Of a stretch of DNA of 64,000 nt, positions 46,522-55,470 are shown piece by piece. The notes under the pieces were generated by a model. The model made no database searches. It saw only the letters and a program-made list of their open reading frames with translations, and was not told the origin of the DNA. A program made the position numbers and the translations under genes. The stretch's first letter is position 1, and each line of letters starts with the position of its first letter. Source of the stretch: Bacteroidota bacterium (lineage in GTDB: Bacteria; Bacteroidota; Bacteroidia; Chitinophagales; Chitinophagaceae). Where the stretch lies: assembly GCA_947453145.1 (NCBI GenBank), contig CANGFA010000004.1:1-64000 (forward strand), in the 5' to 3' direction.

Positions 46522-47208
46522 ATGAACATAGGAAAAGAATTTGAAAAATATGCCGTTAAACACCGTGGCATTAGTAGTAACAGTTTACACCAATACCAAA
46601 ACAGTGTAACCAACCTTACACCTTATATTATAGAAGAAAGACCCATGAATGTAGCTAGCATGGACGTGTTTAGCCGTTTAATGATGGATAGAATCATCTT
46701 TTTAGGCGAAGGCATCAATGACTATGTTGCCAATATCGTAACTGCACAATTATTGTTCTTAGAAAGTACAGATCGTACCAAGGATATCCAAATGTATATT
46801 AACAGCCCAGGCGGAAGTGTATATGCAGGATTGGGAATTTATGATACCATGCAATTCATTAGCCCAGACGTTGCTACTATTTGTACCGGCATGGCGGCAA
46901 GTATGGGTGCTATTTTATTATGTGCTGGTGTGGAAGGTAAAAGAACCGCTTTAAAACACAGCCGTATTATGCTTCACCAGCCAAGTGGAGCAATTGGCGG
47001 ACAAGCTTCTGATATAGAAATTACTGCAAGAGAAATAAAAAAATTAAAACACGAATTATACGAAGTCATTGCTATTCATACCCATAAAGATGTGGACGTT
47101 GTTGCTAAGGATTGCGATCGTGATTTTTGGATGACCGCTGCCGAAGGGAAAGAATACGGATTGGTGGACGAGGTGTTATTAACTAACCCTAGAAAATTAA
47201 AAAAATAA
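46522..47208 (+). CDS. clpP: ATP-dependent Clp protease proteolytic subunit ClpP (first copy)
   Basis: Serine peptidase forming the barrel that degrades substrates fed by ClpX. It has 228 residues from ATG 46522 (MNIGKEFEKYAVKH); the frame is open further up, but the extension has no family similarity and crosses the promoter region. The catalytic triad is Ser128 in GMAASMGA, His152 in MLHQPSG and Asp201 in DRDFWM. NSPGGSVYAGLGIYDTM is the substrate-strand region. The N-terminus is about 20 residues longer than E. coli ClpP. First gene of the clpP-clpP2-clpX operon. Confidence 0.96.
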   Translation: MNIGKEFEKYAVKHRGISSNSLHQYQNSVTNLTPYIIEERPMNVASMDVFSRLMMDRIIFLGEGINDYVANIVTAQLLFLESTDRTKDIQMYINSPGGSVYAGLGIYDTMQFISPDVATICTGMAASMGAILLCAGVEGKRTALKHSRIMLHQPSGAIGGQASDIEITAREIKKLKHELYEVIAIHTHKDVDVVAKDCDRDFWMTAAEGKEYGLVDEVLLTNPRKLKK

Positions 47209-47233
47209 TTAACTAATTTTTCAAACTGAAAAT

Positions 47234-47857
47234 ATGATACTGAATAAAAGTTTTTTAATGGAGGATGAGGAGGAACCAAAGGGAGATAAAAAAGAAGATA
47301 ATGGACCCGGGTTCTTGAACAAAAAAATGGAGCAAATCTTTTTTGAAAAAAGATCTATCTATTTATGGGGTCAAGTGGATGATAAGTCAGCAAAAGATAT
47401 TGTAACTAAATTATTATTATTAGATGCCGATAAACCAGGTGCTGAAATTAATTTTTACATTAATAGTCCAGGTGGCGTAGTAACTAGTGGAATGGTGATG
47501 TTTGATACTATGAACTTGATAAAAAGCCCCGTACACACTATTTGTATGGGACTAGCGGCAAGTATGGGTTCTATTTTATTAAGTATGGGTGAAAAAGGCA
47601 AGCGTACTATTTTCCCTCATGGTGAAGTAATGATACATCAACCAAGTTTAGGTGGTTATTATCAAGCAACCAGTGCCGACATTGAAATACAAGCAGAACA
47701 AATAAGAAAAACCAAAGAATTGGGTGCTAAAATTTTAGCAAAAAACTGTGGTAAGTCCATGGAACAAATTTTGGCCGATTTTGATAGAGATTATTGGATG
47801 AATGCCGAGGAAGCAGTTGCCTATGGTATTGTAGATAAAATTGCGAAGAGTTTATAG
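47234..47857 (+). CDS. Second ClpP-family peptidase
   Basis: A 207-residue ClpP paralogue, clearly different from the first copy. Ser110 (GLAASMGS), His135 (MIHQPSLGG) and Asp186 (DRDYWM) are all kept, so it should be active. The N-terminus carries an acidic/basic stretch (EDEEEPKGDKKED) absent from the first copy, perhaps altering the axial pore. It starts 25 nt after clpP and 26 nt before clpX, suggesting a mixed ClpP1P2 barrel served by ClpX (inference by analogy with actinobacteria and Listeria). Confidence 0.92.
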   Translation: MILNKSFLMEDEEEPKGDKKEDNGPGFLNKKMEQIFFEKRSIYLWGQVDDKSAKDIVTKLLLLDADKPGAEINFYINSPGGVVTSGMVMFDTMNLIKSPVHTICMGLAASMGSILLSMGEKGKRTIFPHGEVMIHQPSLGGYYQATSADIEIQAEQIRKTKELGAKILAKNCGKSMEQILADFDRDYWMNAEEAVAYGIVDKIAKSL

Positions 47858-47883
47858 GACTCCGCAAACCTAATTAAAGAAAA

Positions 47884-49134
47884 ATGAAGATGAAAACAAG
47901 CAAAGGCGATACAAGTATACACTGTTCATTTTGTGGACGTAGCCGTGATGAAGTAAAAATTCTGATTGCTGGCCAAGATGGACATATATGCGAAAACTGT
48001 ATCGAACATGCCCATGAGATTATTGAAAAAGAGTTTCATCAAAAAAAAGCAGATGGCAAAGCAGGCACTTTGAAAGTGCAAAAGCCTACAGCCATTAAAG
48101 CCTTTTTAGATCAGTACATTATTGGCCAGGACGAGGCAAAAAAAATATTATGTGTAGCCGTTTACAATCACTTCAAACGCATTAACCTCCCTTCGGTTTC
48201 CACCAATGAAGTGGAAATTGAAAAGAGCAACGTAATTATGATTGGGGAAACAGGTACCGGCAAAACCTTGTTGGCTAAAACCATTGCTAAATTATTAAAT
48301 GTCCCCTTTGCCATTGTAGATGCTACTGTTTTCACCGAAGCAGGTTATGTTGGTGAAGACGTGGAAAGCATGCTTACCCGTTTATTACAAAACTGCGATT
48401 ACGATGTAGAAGCTGCTCAAAGAGGTATTGTTTATATTGATGAGATAGATAAAATTGCGCGCAAAAGCGATAACGCATCCATTACAAGAGATGTAAGCGG
48501 AGAAGGGGTTCAACAAGGTTTATTAAAGATGTTAGAAGGTACAGAGGTTTTAGTACCGCCACAAGGTGGTCGTAAGCATCCAGATCAAAAAATGATTAAA
48601 GTAGACACTAAGAATATATTATTTATTTGCGGTGGTGCTTTTGACGGCATTGATAAAATTATTGCGCGCCGGATTAATACCAATGCGATTGGTTTTAGCG
48701 TTAATAAAGATGAGCAAGAATTACAACGTAAGAATCTTTTGCGATTTGTAAATGCACAGGACATTAAAACTTTTGGTTTAATTCCTGAGATGCTTGGTCG
48801 ATTGCCGATTGTAACCCATTTGGAACCATTGGATGCCGAAACTTTAAGAAGCATTTTAACAGAACCAAAAAATGCGTTGATCAAACAGTATACGCAATTG
48901 TTTGCGATAGAAAATATCAAATTAAGCATTGACGAGGAAGTATATGATTTCATTACCGCAAAAGCAATGGAATATAAATTAGGTGCTAGAGGATTAAGAA
49001 GTATTTGTGAAAGCCTATTCACCCAAGCCATGTTTGATTTACCTGGAACAACAACCACTGAATTTAATGTGAATTTAAATTATGCAAAGACCATGTTTGA
49101 TAAAAGCAAACTAAGTACTTTAAAAGTGGCTTAA
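47884..49134 (+). CDS. clpX: ATP-dependent Clp protease ATP-binding subunit ClpX
   Basis: AAA+ unfoldase of 416 residues that feeds ClpP. The N-terminal C4 zinc domain has Cys14, Cys17, Cys36 and Cys39 (CSFC ... CENC). Walker A is GETGTGKT, Walker [14 protein letters not shown], and the pore loop lies in the [10 protein letters not shown] region. [15 protein letters not shown] and ARGLRSICE are typical of the small domain. Third gene of the clpP-clpP2-clpX operon. Confidence 0.97.
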   Translation: MKMKTSKGDTSIHCSFCGRSRDEVKILIAGQDGHICENCIEHAHEIIEKEFHQKKADGKAGTLKVQKPTAIKAFLDQYIIGQDEAKKILCVAVYNHFKRINLPSVSTNEVEIEKSNVIMIGETGTGKTLLAKTIAKLLNVPFAIVDATVFTEAGYVGEDVESMLTRLLQNCDYDVEAAQRGIVYIDEIDKIARKSDNASITRDVSGEGVQQGLLKMLEGTEVLVPPQGGRKHPDQKMIKVDTKNILFICGGAFDGIDKIIARRINTNAIGFSVNKDEQELQRKNLLRFVNAQDIKTFGLIPEMLGRLPIVTHLEPLDAETLRSILTEPKNALIKQYTQLFAIENIKLSIDEEVYDFITAKAMEYKLGARGLRSICESLFTQAMFDLPGTTTTEFNVNLNYAKTMFDKSKLSTLKVA

Positions 49135-49162
49135 AAAATAAAATCATTTAAAAAATAAATTT

Positions 49163-49315
49163 ATGCAAGAATTAATTGATCGTTTAGTAAAAGAAACAGG
49201 TGTAACTCCAGAGCAAGCAAAACAATCTATTGAAACCATTGCTGCTTTTGTAAAAGAAAAATTTCCCATGTTGGGAGGTGCGGTGAATCAAATTTTCAAA
49301 GCAGGCGGGAAATAA
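49163..49315 (+). CDS. Small helical protein, 50 residues
   Basis: A short open frame 28 nt after clpX: start MQELIDRLVKETGVTPEQAK, end VNQIFKAGGK. It reads as two amphipathic helices with a TPEQA helix cap and a conserved-looking KEKFPMLGGAVNQIF end, similar in style to small Bacteroidota proteins of unknown function. Codon use matches the neighbours and it is followed by hairpins, so it is probably a real gene co-transcribed with clpX. No function assigned. Confidence 0.6.
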   Translation: MQELIDRLVKETGVTPEQAKQSIETIAAFVKEKFPMLGGAVNQIFKAGGK

Positions 49316-49338
49316 AAAAAGCCTTCCTAATGGAAGGC
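49311..49338. terminator. Duplicated hairpin terminator, copy 1
   Basis: A 28-bp sequence with the hairpin GCCTTCC-TAAT-GGAAGGC (49321-49338), identical to 49397-49424. The T-tract is stronger when read on the minus strand, so it can end the convergent gene at 49555 as well as clpX. Confidence 0.75.
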
Positions 49339-49340
49339 AC

Positions 49341-49387
49341 CTTTTATTAATCTTATAAAATTTGAAAAATAATAAGATTAATAAAAG
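49341..49387. repeat. 16-bp perfect inverted repeat between the two hairpins
   Basis: Arms 49341-49356 and 49372-49387 are exactly complementary around a 15-nt spacer. Together with the flanking hairpins this makes a terminator / stem / terminator unit of about 115 bp. Confidence 0.85.
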
Positions 49388-49396
49388 TACTCTAAC

Positions 49397-49424
49397 AATA
49401 AAAAAAGCCTTCCTAATGGAAGGC
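49397..49424. terminator. Duplicated hairpin terminator, copy 2
   Basis: Exact second copy of 49311-49338, 86 bp away. On the minus strand the stem is followed by six or more T, a good terminator for the helix-hairpin-helix gene. The remaining sequence to 49554 holds only an 8-bp palindrome at 49446-49462. Confidence 0.8.
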
Positions 49425-49554
49425 TTTCAAGCAAGCAATCATAAACTAGGATTAAATCCTAGATCAATACTAATTAAATTTTTAGAAAAAACAATATTTT
49501 CTTCAAGAAATTTATTCGCAAACACCTCATTATAAGTATTTAGGCTAAAAATGG

Positions 49555-50403
49555 TCAATCCTCGAACCGCACCCTATCCCTTATTTGAGCGCCCTCTGCC
49601 TGCGTCAAATCCAGCTCTACTATGAGCATTTCCCATTGAAGCCGACCCTCATTTGCCTTTCTAAGTTGTAGTATTTTCCATATTTGCCTGTCGGTGAACA
49701 AACCCATGGCCTTCCAATCACTAAAGTTCATAGCCTTCGCATTAAGCTTATAAGTACTGGTTTTATTCAGTTCCAAATGCATTCTCAAGTTTTGATATAC
49801 GGAATCAGTTATCCCATATATTTTTGCTAGCTCGCTTGTTTTTGTAAAAGCCCCTCGGTATTTTTTGTAGCCAAATATTCTCTGGATGATAATGAACGGA
49901 AGGAAGGTTTTTTGTTTCCACTCCTCTTCGGTTGCTGTATTCAAATCTATTTTCCAAATCTCCTCCTTTTCGCCATGAAATTGCCCCAATTTATAGTATC
50001 CCCCAGGCGTTTTAGGAAGACTACTATTATCATGATTTCCTATTTGTATGTAGGCACTTAGCTGAATAAACAAGTTAGGGCTTAACCCATATAGCTTTGC
50101 AAAATCTCCTTTGGTTTTAAAATAACCACCTTTGGCGCGGTAATGCAATAAATTACTTACTTGTTTTGCAGGTATACCAATTTGAATTGCTTGTAAACTA
50201 TCTATTGTATTTGGATCAAACTTTACTAAATGTAATGTAATAGGGCTAGCATGGGTCCCATTTTTCTGTGTTAAATTTTCCTGTTTTGCAGGAAATAAAA
50301 AACGGATACTTACCGATCCCAATAAAACAAAACCTAAAACAATGATGCCTTTTATTTCTTTACTTGAAAATAGGAAATAGGCTTTCCAAGATGGCTGAAT
50401 CAT
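49555..50403 (-). CDS. Helix-hairpin-helix (ComEA-like) membrane-anchored protein
   Basis: A 282-residue protein with one N-terminal membrane segment (about 17-36, KGIIVLGFVLLGSVSIRFLF) and several helix-hairpin-helix repeats: DSLQAIQIGIPAKQVSNLL with GYFKTKGDFAKLYGLS, then DLNTATEEEWKQ with GAFTKTSELAKIYGIT, and a third, weaker one at the C-terminus. Such repeats bind DNA without sequence specificity, as in ComEA, so a DNA-uptake or envelope DNA-binding role is possible but not shown. Confidence 0.82.
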   Translation of the reverse strand: MIQPSWKAYFLFSSKEIKGIIVLGFVLLGSVSIRFLFPAKQENLTQKNGTHASPITLHLVKFDPNTIDSLQAIQIGIPAKQVSNLLHYRAKGGYFKTKGDFAKLYGLSPNLFIQLSAYIQIGNHDNSSLPKTPGGYYKLGQFHGEKEEIWKIDLNTATEEEWKQKTFLPFIIIQRIFGYKKYRGAFTKTSELAKIYGITDSVYQNLRMHLELNKTSTYKLNAKAMNFSDWKAMGLFTDRQIWKILQLRKANEGRLQWEMLIVELDLTQAEGAQIRDRVRFED

Positions 50404-50447
50404 TTTAGTACTAAACTAAAATTTAAAATAACACTGCATTTAGGTAT

Positions 50448-51212
50448 TTATACCGAAAATTGCAACCCATCATAAGCCATCTTTATAAATGAAGGTAATT
50501 GCGGCTCCACAACGGCTTGCAAACCTATCTGATGACTAAAGTGTGTAAAATAAACCTCTGGCACTTCCAATTCCGTTGCCAAAGCAATGGACTCCGCTAA
50601 AGTAAAATGGGTAGGATGTGGCTGCGGACGTAATGCACTTAATATAAGTACTTTGGAACCTTTTATTTTTTCTTTCTCTTCATTGCTAATGTAATTGATA
50701 TCCGTTACATAGGACAAATCTCCAACCCTAAAACCTAAAACGGGCATTTCCCTATGCAATACCTGTATTGGCGTAAAATGTAAGTCGCCAATTTTAAAAG
50801 GATCTTTTTCAATGGTATGAATAATCATTTCAGGTAATCCTACATCCTTATTTTTTTCAAAGGCATAATAAAAATCTCTTTTTATGGCAACCTGTGTAAT
50901 TGCATTTGCATAAATTTCCATGGGTATATTGGAATGGAAATTAAAAGGTCTAATATCATCTAGTCCTGCATAATGATCCCGATGCGGATGCGTGAAAACA
51001 ACTGCATCCAAATGCGTAGTTTGTGTCCTTAGCATTTGATACCTAAAATCAGGGGTTGTATCAATGACCACTGCTCTATTTTCAGATTCAATTTTGATGC
51101 TGGTTCTTAATCGGGCATCCCTTGGATCCTTGGAAACACAAACTTCACAGTCGCAACCAATTAAAGGTACGCCTGTGCTAGTTCCGGATCCTAATATGGT
51201 GATGTTTAGCAA
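50448..51212 (-). CDS. MBL-fold metallo-hydrolase (PhnP-like)
   Basis: A 254-residue metallo-beta-lactamase-fold hydrolase. The opening LNITILGSGTSTGVPLIGCD and the metal motif FTHPHRDHYAGLDD are clear; Cys20, Cys22 and Cys25 in GCDCEVC suggest the extra zinc site seen in PhnP-type phosphodiesterases. The start is a TTG, as the conserved ITILGSG strand begins four residues later and no ATG lies nearby. Substrate unknown; cyclic phosphodiesters are a guess from family. Confidence 0.88.
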   Translation of the reverse strand: MLNITILGSGTSTGVPLIGCDCEVCVSKDPRDARLRTSIKIESENRAVVIDTTPDFRYQMLRTQTTHLDAVVFTHPHRDHYAGLDDIRPFNFHSNIPMEIYANAITQVAIKRDFYYAFEKNKDVGLPEMIIHTIEKDPFKIGDLHFTPIQVLHREMPVLGFRVGDLSYVTDINYISNEEKEKIKGSKVLILSALRPQPHPTHFTLAESIALATELEVPEVYFTHFSHQIGLQAVVEPQLPSFIKMAYDGLQFSV

Positions 51213-51296
51213 AATAGTTGCTTTAGCTGCTGTAAGAAATACTTCTTTCCAAATTTAAATAGCCCACTTCAATTTTCATGCTTACCGAACTCCTAC

Positions 51297-51569
51297 TTAT
51301 GCCTCAGAAAGTGACAAACGCTTTACTTCCTCAAACAATTTTTGTGAATCATGAGTAAGTTTATCAAATTGTATATCCAATTGAGGGATTAATTCAAGTA
51401 AAGTATTGATGCGCGCTTCTAAATTCAAAAATTTATTCAATACTACAATTCTTTTGGATTCCAATAAACACCAACCGCTTTGAAAGTTGCCTCGCTCGTA
51501 TCTCACCACAAATTCAGATTCACCTAAAATATCTTCCAATTTGTTTAAAGTAGTTTGGGTCAATTTCAT
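51297..51569 (-). CDS. Small uncharacterised protein, 90 residues
   Basis: A 90-residue soluble protein from ATG 51569 (MKLTQTTLNKLEDILGESEF). The first half has an alpha-beta pattern with FVVRYERGNFQSGWCLLESK and IVVLNKF; the end is a predicted helix pair (LPQLDIQFDKLTHDSQKLFEEV). It resembles small proteins I associate with Bacteroidota genomes, but no function is known. It sits between the MBL hydrolase and the divergent HD gene. Confidence 0.65.
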   Translation of the reverse strand: MKLTQTTLNKLEDILGESEFVVRYERGNFQSGWCLLESKRIVVLNKFLNLEARINTLLELIPQLDIQFDKLTHDSQKLFEEVKRLSLSEA

Positions 51570-51666
51570 ATTATGTATTGATTTATAGGGTAGTAAGTGG
51601 ACATACAAATATAGTTTTTTAGCAAACTAAGGGGTTAAAAAGAGCCTAGTAGTTATTCACATTTCG

Positions 51667-51674
51667 TACCTTTA
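51667..51674 (+). promoter_or_regulatory. Probable promoter -7 box of the HD gene
   Basis: TACCTTTA, one base off TAnnTTTG, ending 15 nt before the ATG at 51690. Confidence 0.4.
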
Positions 51675-51689
51675 CCAACACTTAGTTTT

Positions 51690-52919
51690 ATGGCTTTTAC
51701 ACATCGAAAAATTATTAACGACCCAGTACATGGTTTTATTACCATTAATGACCCAATCATTTTTGGAATCATAGGTCACCCCTTTTACCAAAGATTAAGA
51801 AGAATTCAACAAATGGCTTTGGCGCAGTTGGTTTACCCTGGTGCCGTGCACACCCGACTTCACCATTCTTTAGGTGCTTACCACTTAATGACAATTGCCA
51901 TTAATGAATTAAAAGAAAAGGGAATTGAAATAACACCTCAAGAAGCATTGGCTGCAAAGGCCGCCATTTTATTGCACGATATTGGTCATGGACCCTACTC
52001 GCATGCACTAGAAAAAGTATTACTAAAAGGAATCGATCACGAGTCTATTTCATTGCGCATTATGCAATATTTAAATGAGGAAGAAAATTCCATTTTAAAA
52101 GGCCAACTTAGTTTAGCAATACAAATTTTTACCAATCAATATCCAAAGAAATTTTTACACCAATTAATTAGCGGACAATTGGATGTAGATCGTTTAGATT
52201 ATTTATCCCGAGATAGTTTTTTTACAGGTGTTAGCGAAGGTGTGGTAGGATACGAACGCATACTAAAAATGCTTACGGTCCAAGGCAATGAATTGGTGGT
52301 AGAAGAAAAAGGTTTAAATAGTGTAGAGAAATTTTTATTTGCTAGGCAATTAATGTATTGGCAGGTTTACCGACACAAAACGGTAGTTGCCAGTGAAAAA
52401 ATGTTGGTTAAAATAATAGAACGCGCGCAATATTTATTTAATCAAAATGATCGCACTGTGCTTACTGGAAGTTTATTAGATTCTTTTTTAGCAAACGCAA
52501 ACATACAATTAGCAGATCTTGATCTTACTGCTTATTGTAATTTAGACGATACCGATATTTTATTTGCTATCAAGCAATGGCAAAATAATAGCGACCCTGT
52601 TATATCCATGCTATGTAAAGGACTACTCAATCGAAAATGCTTTAAATGTCAAATTCAGCCCACCCCTATCGGTGAGGAACAATGGCTTAAAGCAAATCAA
52701 ACCATAAAAGAGCGTTTCAATTTAAGTGAAGCGGACCTTGGCTTTTTATGTTTTAAGGGCACCGTGTCCAATACCTTGTACAAGAATGACAATGAAACCA
52801 TTAAAATATTGCTAAAATCAGGTGAAATAGCCAATATTTCATCTATTCAGAACGCATTAATTGTGGAAAGTCTTTCTGCCCCGGTGAAAAAATTTTACAT
52901 TTGTTTACTTAACGAATAA
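51690..52919 (+). CDS. HD-domain phosphohydrolase
   Basis: A 409-residue HD-superfamily phosphohydrolase related to dGTPases and SAMHD1. Motifs are HTRLHHSLGAYH (first His pair), ILLHDIGHGPYSHALE (His96-Asp97) and QLDVDRLDYLSRDSFFTGV downstream (late Asp ligand). The opening RKIINDPVHGFITI is typical of this subfamily. It may hydrolyse deoxynucleotides or another phosphate compound. lpxD starts 21 nt later, so the gene may be transcribed into the lipid A block. Confidence 0.9.
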   Translation: MAFTHRKIINDPVHGFITINDPIIFGIIGHPFYQRLRRIQQMALAQLVYPGAVHTRLHHSLGAYHLMTIAINELKEKGIEITPQEALAAKAAILLHDIGHGPYSHALEKVLLKGIDHESISLRIMQYLNEEENSILKGQLSLAIQIFTNQYPKKFLHQLISGQLDVDRLDYLSRDSFFTGVSEGVVGYERILKMLTVQGNELVVEEKGLNSVEKFLFARQLMYWQVYRHKTVVASEKMLVKIIERAQYLFNQNDRTVLTGSLLDSFLANANIQLADLDLTAYCNLDDTDILFAIKQWQNNSDPVISMLCKGLLNRKCFKCQIQPTPIGEEQWLKANQTIKERFNLSEADLGFLCFKGTVSNTLYKNDNETIKILLKSGEIANISSIQNALIVESLSAPVKKFYICLLNE

Positions 52920-52940
52920 CCCCCATTCAAACATTTAAGC

Positions 52941-53987
52941 ATGCTACAATTTAGTGCCCAACAGATTGCAATGATGATTCAAGGAAAAGTGGAAGGAGAT
53001 GCTGCTGTTGCCGTTGCTCAATTTGGAAAAATAGAAGAAGCCAAAGCTGGCGAACTTACTTTTTTAGCAAACCCAAAATATGAGGAGTTTTTATACCAAA
53101 CCAAGGCGAGTATTGTGATCATTAATGAAAGCCAGGTTTTAAAAACACCCATTACTGCAACCCTTATTCGAGTGCCCGATGCCTATGCTGCATTTGCTAC
53201 TTTACTTACAAAATATCAGGAATTAAAATCTCATAATTTATCGGGCATCCAAAGTCCTTCTTTTATTTCAAGCACAGCAAAGCTAGGTGAAAACCACTTT
53301 GTAGCTGCATTTGCGCATATTGGAGAAAATGTTCAATTGGGAAATAATGTGAAAATCTTTCCCAATGTGGTGATTGGTGAAAATGTAAAAATGGGTAATA
53401 ATATAATCTTACACCCAGGGGTAGTCATTTACGCAGATTGTGTGTTAGGAAATAATATAATTGTTCACTCAGGTGCTATCATTGGAAGTGATGGATTTGG
53501 ATTTGCACCCACCGCCGATGGTAGTTATCAAAAAATACCTCAATTGGGAAATGTAGTTATTGAGGATGATGTAGAAATTGGTTCCAACACCACTATTGAT
53601 AGAGCCACAATTGGTTCCACTATTATCAGAAAGGGTGTTAAACTTGACAATCTTATTCAAGTAGCCCATAATGTTGAAGTGGGAGCAAATACCGTAATTG
53701 CTGCCCAAGTTGGATTAAGTGGAAGCACCAAGATAGGAAAAGGGGTTATGATGGGTGGCCAATCAGGTACCGCAGGTCACTTAAATGTTGCAGATGGGGT
53801 TAAAGTGGCAGCTCGAAGTGGCATTACCAAAACCATTGATAAAGTAAATTCAACCATAACTGGATTCCCGGCTGCAGAACATAGTACCGCCTTAAGAGCC
53901 CAAATTCACATGAAAAACCTGCCAAATTTGGAAAAAAGGGTTAAAGAATTGGAAATATTGGTCGCACAACTGTCACAAAAAGGCTAA
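52941..53987 (+). CDS. lpxD: UDP-3-O-acylglucosamine N-acyltransferase
   Basis: Third enzyme of lipid A synthesis, adding the N-linked hydroxyacyl chain. It has 348 residues: an N-terminal uridine-binding domain (1-100, [17 protein letters not shown]), then a left-handed beta-helix with many hexapeptide repeats (about 105-300; [20 protein letters not shown]), and a C-terminal helix. The catalytic histidine region is [14 protein letters not shown]. First of the three lpx genes in a row. Confidence 0.96.
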   Translation: MLQFSAQQIAMMIQGKVEGDAAVAVAQFGKIEEAKAGELTFLANPKYEEFLYQTKASIVIINESQVLKTPITATLIRVPDAYAAFATLLTKYQELKSHNLSGIQSPSFISSTAKLGENHFVAAFAHIGENVQLGNNVKIFPNVVIGENVKMGNNIILHPGVVIYADCVLGNNIIVHSGAIIGSDGFGFAPTADGSYQKIPQLGNVVIEDDVEIGSNTTIDRATIGSTIIRKGVKLDNLIQVAHNVEVGANTVIAAQVGLSGSTKIGKGVMMGGQSGTAGHLNVADGVKVAARSGITKTIDKVNSTITGFPAAEHSTALRAQIHMKNLPNLEKRVKELEILVAQLSQKG

Positions 53988-53993
53988 TTAGCC

Positions 53994-54001
53994 TAATTTT
54001 G
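53994..54001 (+). promoter_or_regulatory. Promoter -7 box of lpxC-fabZ
   Basis: TAATTTTG matches TAnnTTTG, lies just after the lpxD stop and 43 nt before the lpxC-fabZ ATG, so the gene may have its own promoter. Confidence 0.5.
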
Positions 54002-54044
54002 TGAAAATCACCACTTTAAGCATAGGTGACAAAACTATTATAAC

Positions 54045-55454
54045 ATGGATGAAAATTTCAATCCCGATAAACAGCATACCCTTGCTGCTAGTATCAGCAT
54101 AAGTGGTACTGGATTACATACAGGCGTCTTAGTGGATATGAAATTGAACCCGGCCAACCCAGGATACGGTATTCAGTTTCAGCGCATAGACCTTCCTAAT
54201 ATGCCCATCATAAAAGCAGATTGCGACTTAGTAACCGATACCAGTAGAGGAACTACCCTGCAAGTGGGTGATGCAAAAGTGAGTACCGTAGAACATATTT
54301 TAGCTGCATTGGTTGGATTGGGTGTAGATAATGTTTTGATAGAATTAAATGGTCCCGAAATTCCTATCATGGATGGTAGCTCGACACCTTTTATAGAATT
54401 GATCGAAAAAACAGGTGTATTAGAACAGGATGCTGCAAAAGCTTGGTATAGTATTGATGAAAATATTTTTCATTATGATGAAGGCAAAAGAGTGGAGATG
54501 GTTGCCTTACCTTCTTTAGATTATCAAATAACTACTTTAATAGATTTTAATAGTCCGGTTTTAGGAACGCAACATGCTGCCCTAAAAACCATTAAAGATT
54601 TTAAAGCAGAAATTGCTCCATGTCGTACATTTTGTTTTTTACATGAATTAGAAGCTTTGCTTGAGCACGATCTTATTAAGGGTGGCGATATCAATAATGC
54701 AATAGTAGTAGTAGATAAACCCGTTACTAATGAGGAAATGGGACGACTTGCCAAAGTATTTAAACGTGAAAAGATAGAAGTAAAGAGCGAAGGATATTTA
54801 AATAATTTAGAGTTAAGATTTCCCAATGAACCTGCACGTCATAAATTATTAGACGTCATTGGCGATTTAGCTTTAATCGGCTATCCAATTAAAGCACGCA
54901 TTATTGCTAATCGTCCTGGCCATAGTAGCAATGTAGAATTTGCTAAAAAAATTAAGCAGTATATTAAAAAAAATAAGCACGTTAAAGATGTGCCTGTTTA
55001 CAACCCTGCAGTGACTCCTGTTTTTGATTTAGAACAGATTGAAAAATTATTGCCACATAGGTATCCATTTTTATTTGTTGACAAGATTATTGAATTAACT
55101 GACACCGTAATTGTAGGTGTAAAAAATGTTACGTTTAACGAATGGTTTTTCCCAGGACATTTTCCGGGAAATCCAGTAATGCCAGGTGTATTACAAATTG
55201 AAGCATTGGCGCAAACCGGCGGTATTCTTTGCATTAACGCCATGCCTGAAGGAAACTATGATACTTATTTTTTAAAAATAGATAATTGTAAATTCAAACA
55301 AATGGTAAAGCCTGGCGATACCATGTTGCTGAAAATGGAATTAACGGCTCCTATCCGTAGAGGCATTTGTGAAATGCGAGGTACGGTATATGTGAACGGC
55401 AAAGTAGCTACCGAAGCTGACTTAGTTGCACAAGTAGTTAAAAGAGCTGAATAA
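54045..55454 (+). CDS. lpxC-fabZ: Bifunctional UDP-3-O-acyl-GlcNAc deacetylase / 3-hydroxyacyl-ACP dehydratase
   Basis: A fusion of two enzymes competing for the same hydroxyacyl-ACP pool, 469 residues. Residues about 1-310 are LpxC: SGTGLHTGV, the zinc ligands in STVEHILAAL and ARHKLLDVIGDLALIG, and GHSSNV. Residues about 320-469 are FabZ: LLPHRYPFLFVDKI and the catalytic FPGHFPGNPVMPGVLQIEAL. LpxC commits carbon to lipid A and FabZ to fatty acids, so the fusion may balance the two. It is the usual arrangement in Bacteroidota. Confidence 0.97.
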   Translation: MDENFNPDKQHTLAASISISGTGLHTGVLVDMKLNPANPGYGIQFQRIDLPNMPIIKADCDLVTDTSRGTTLQVGDAKVSTVEHILAALVGLGVDNVLIELNGPEIPIMDGSSTPFIELIEKTGVLEQDAAKAWYSIDENIFHYDEGKRVEMVALPSLDYQITTLIDFNSPVLGTQHAALKTIKDFKAEIAPCRTFCFLHELEALLEHDLIKGGDINNAIVVVDKPVTNEEMGRLAKVFKREKIEVKSEGYLNNLELRFPNEPARHKLLDVIGDLALIGYPIKARIIANRPGHSSNVEFAKKIKQYIKKNKHVKDVPVYNPAVTPVFDLEQIEKLLPHRYPFLFVDKIIELTDTVIVGVKNVTFNEWFFPGHFPGNPVMPGVLQIEALAQTGGILCINAMPEGNYDTYFLKIDNCKFKQMVKPGDTMLLKMELTAPIRRGICEMRGTVYVNGKVATEADLVAQVVKRAE

Positions 55455-55470
55455 AAATTAAATCAAAAAC

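Noticed and set aside
48585..49058. Minus-strand open frame of 157 codons opposite clpX
   Set aside because: Mirror of the conserved clpX coding frame, with no promoter or family motif of its own.
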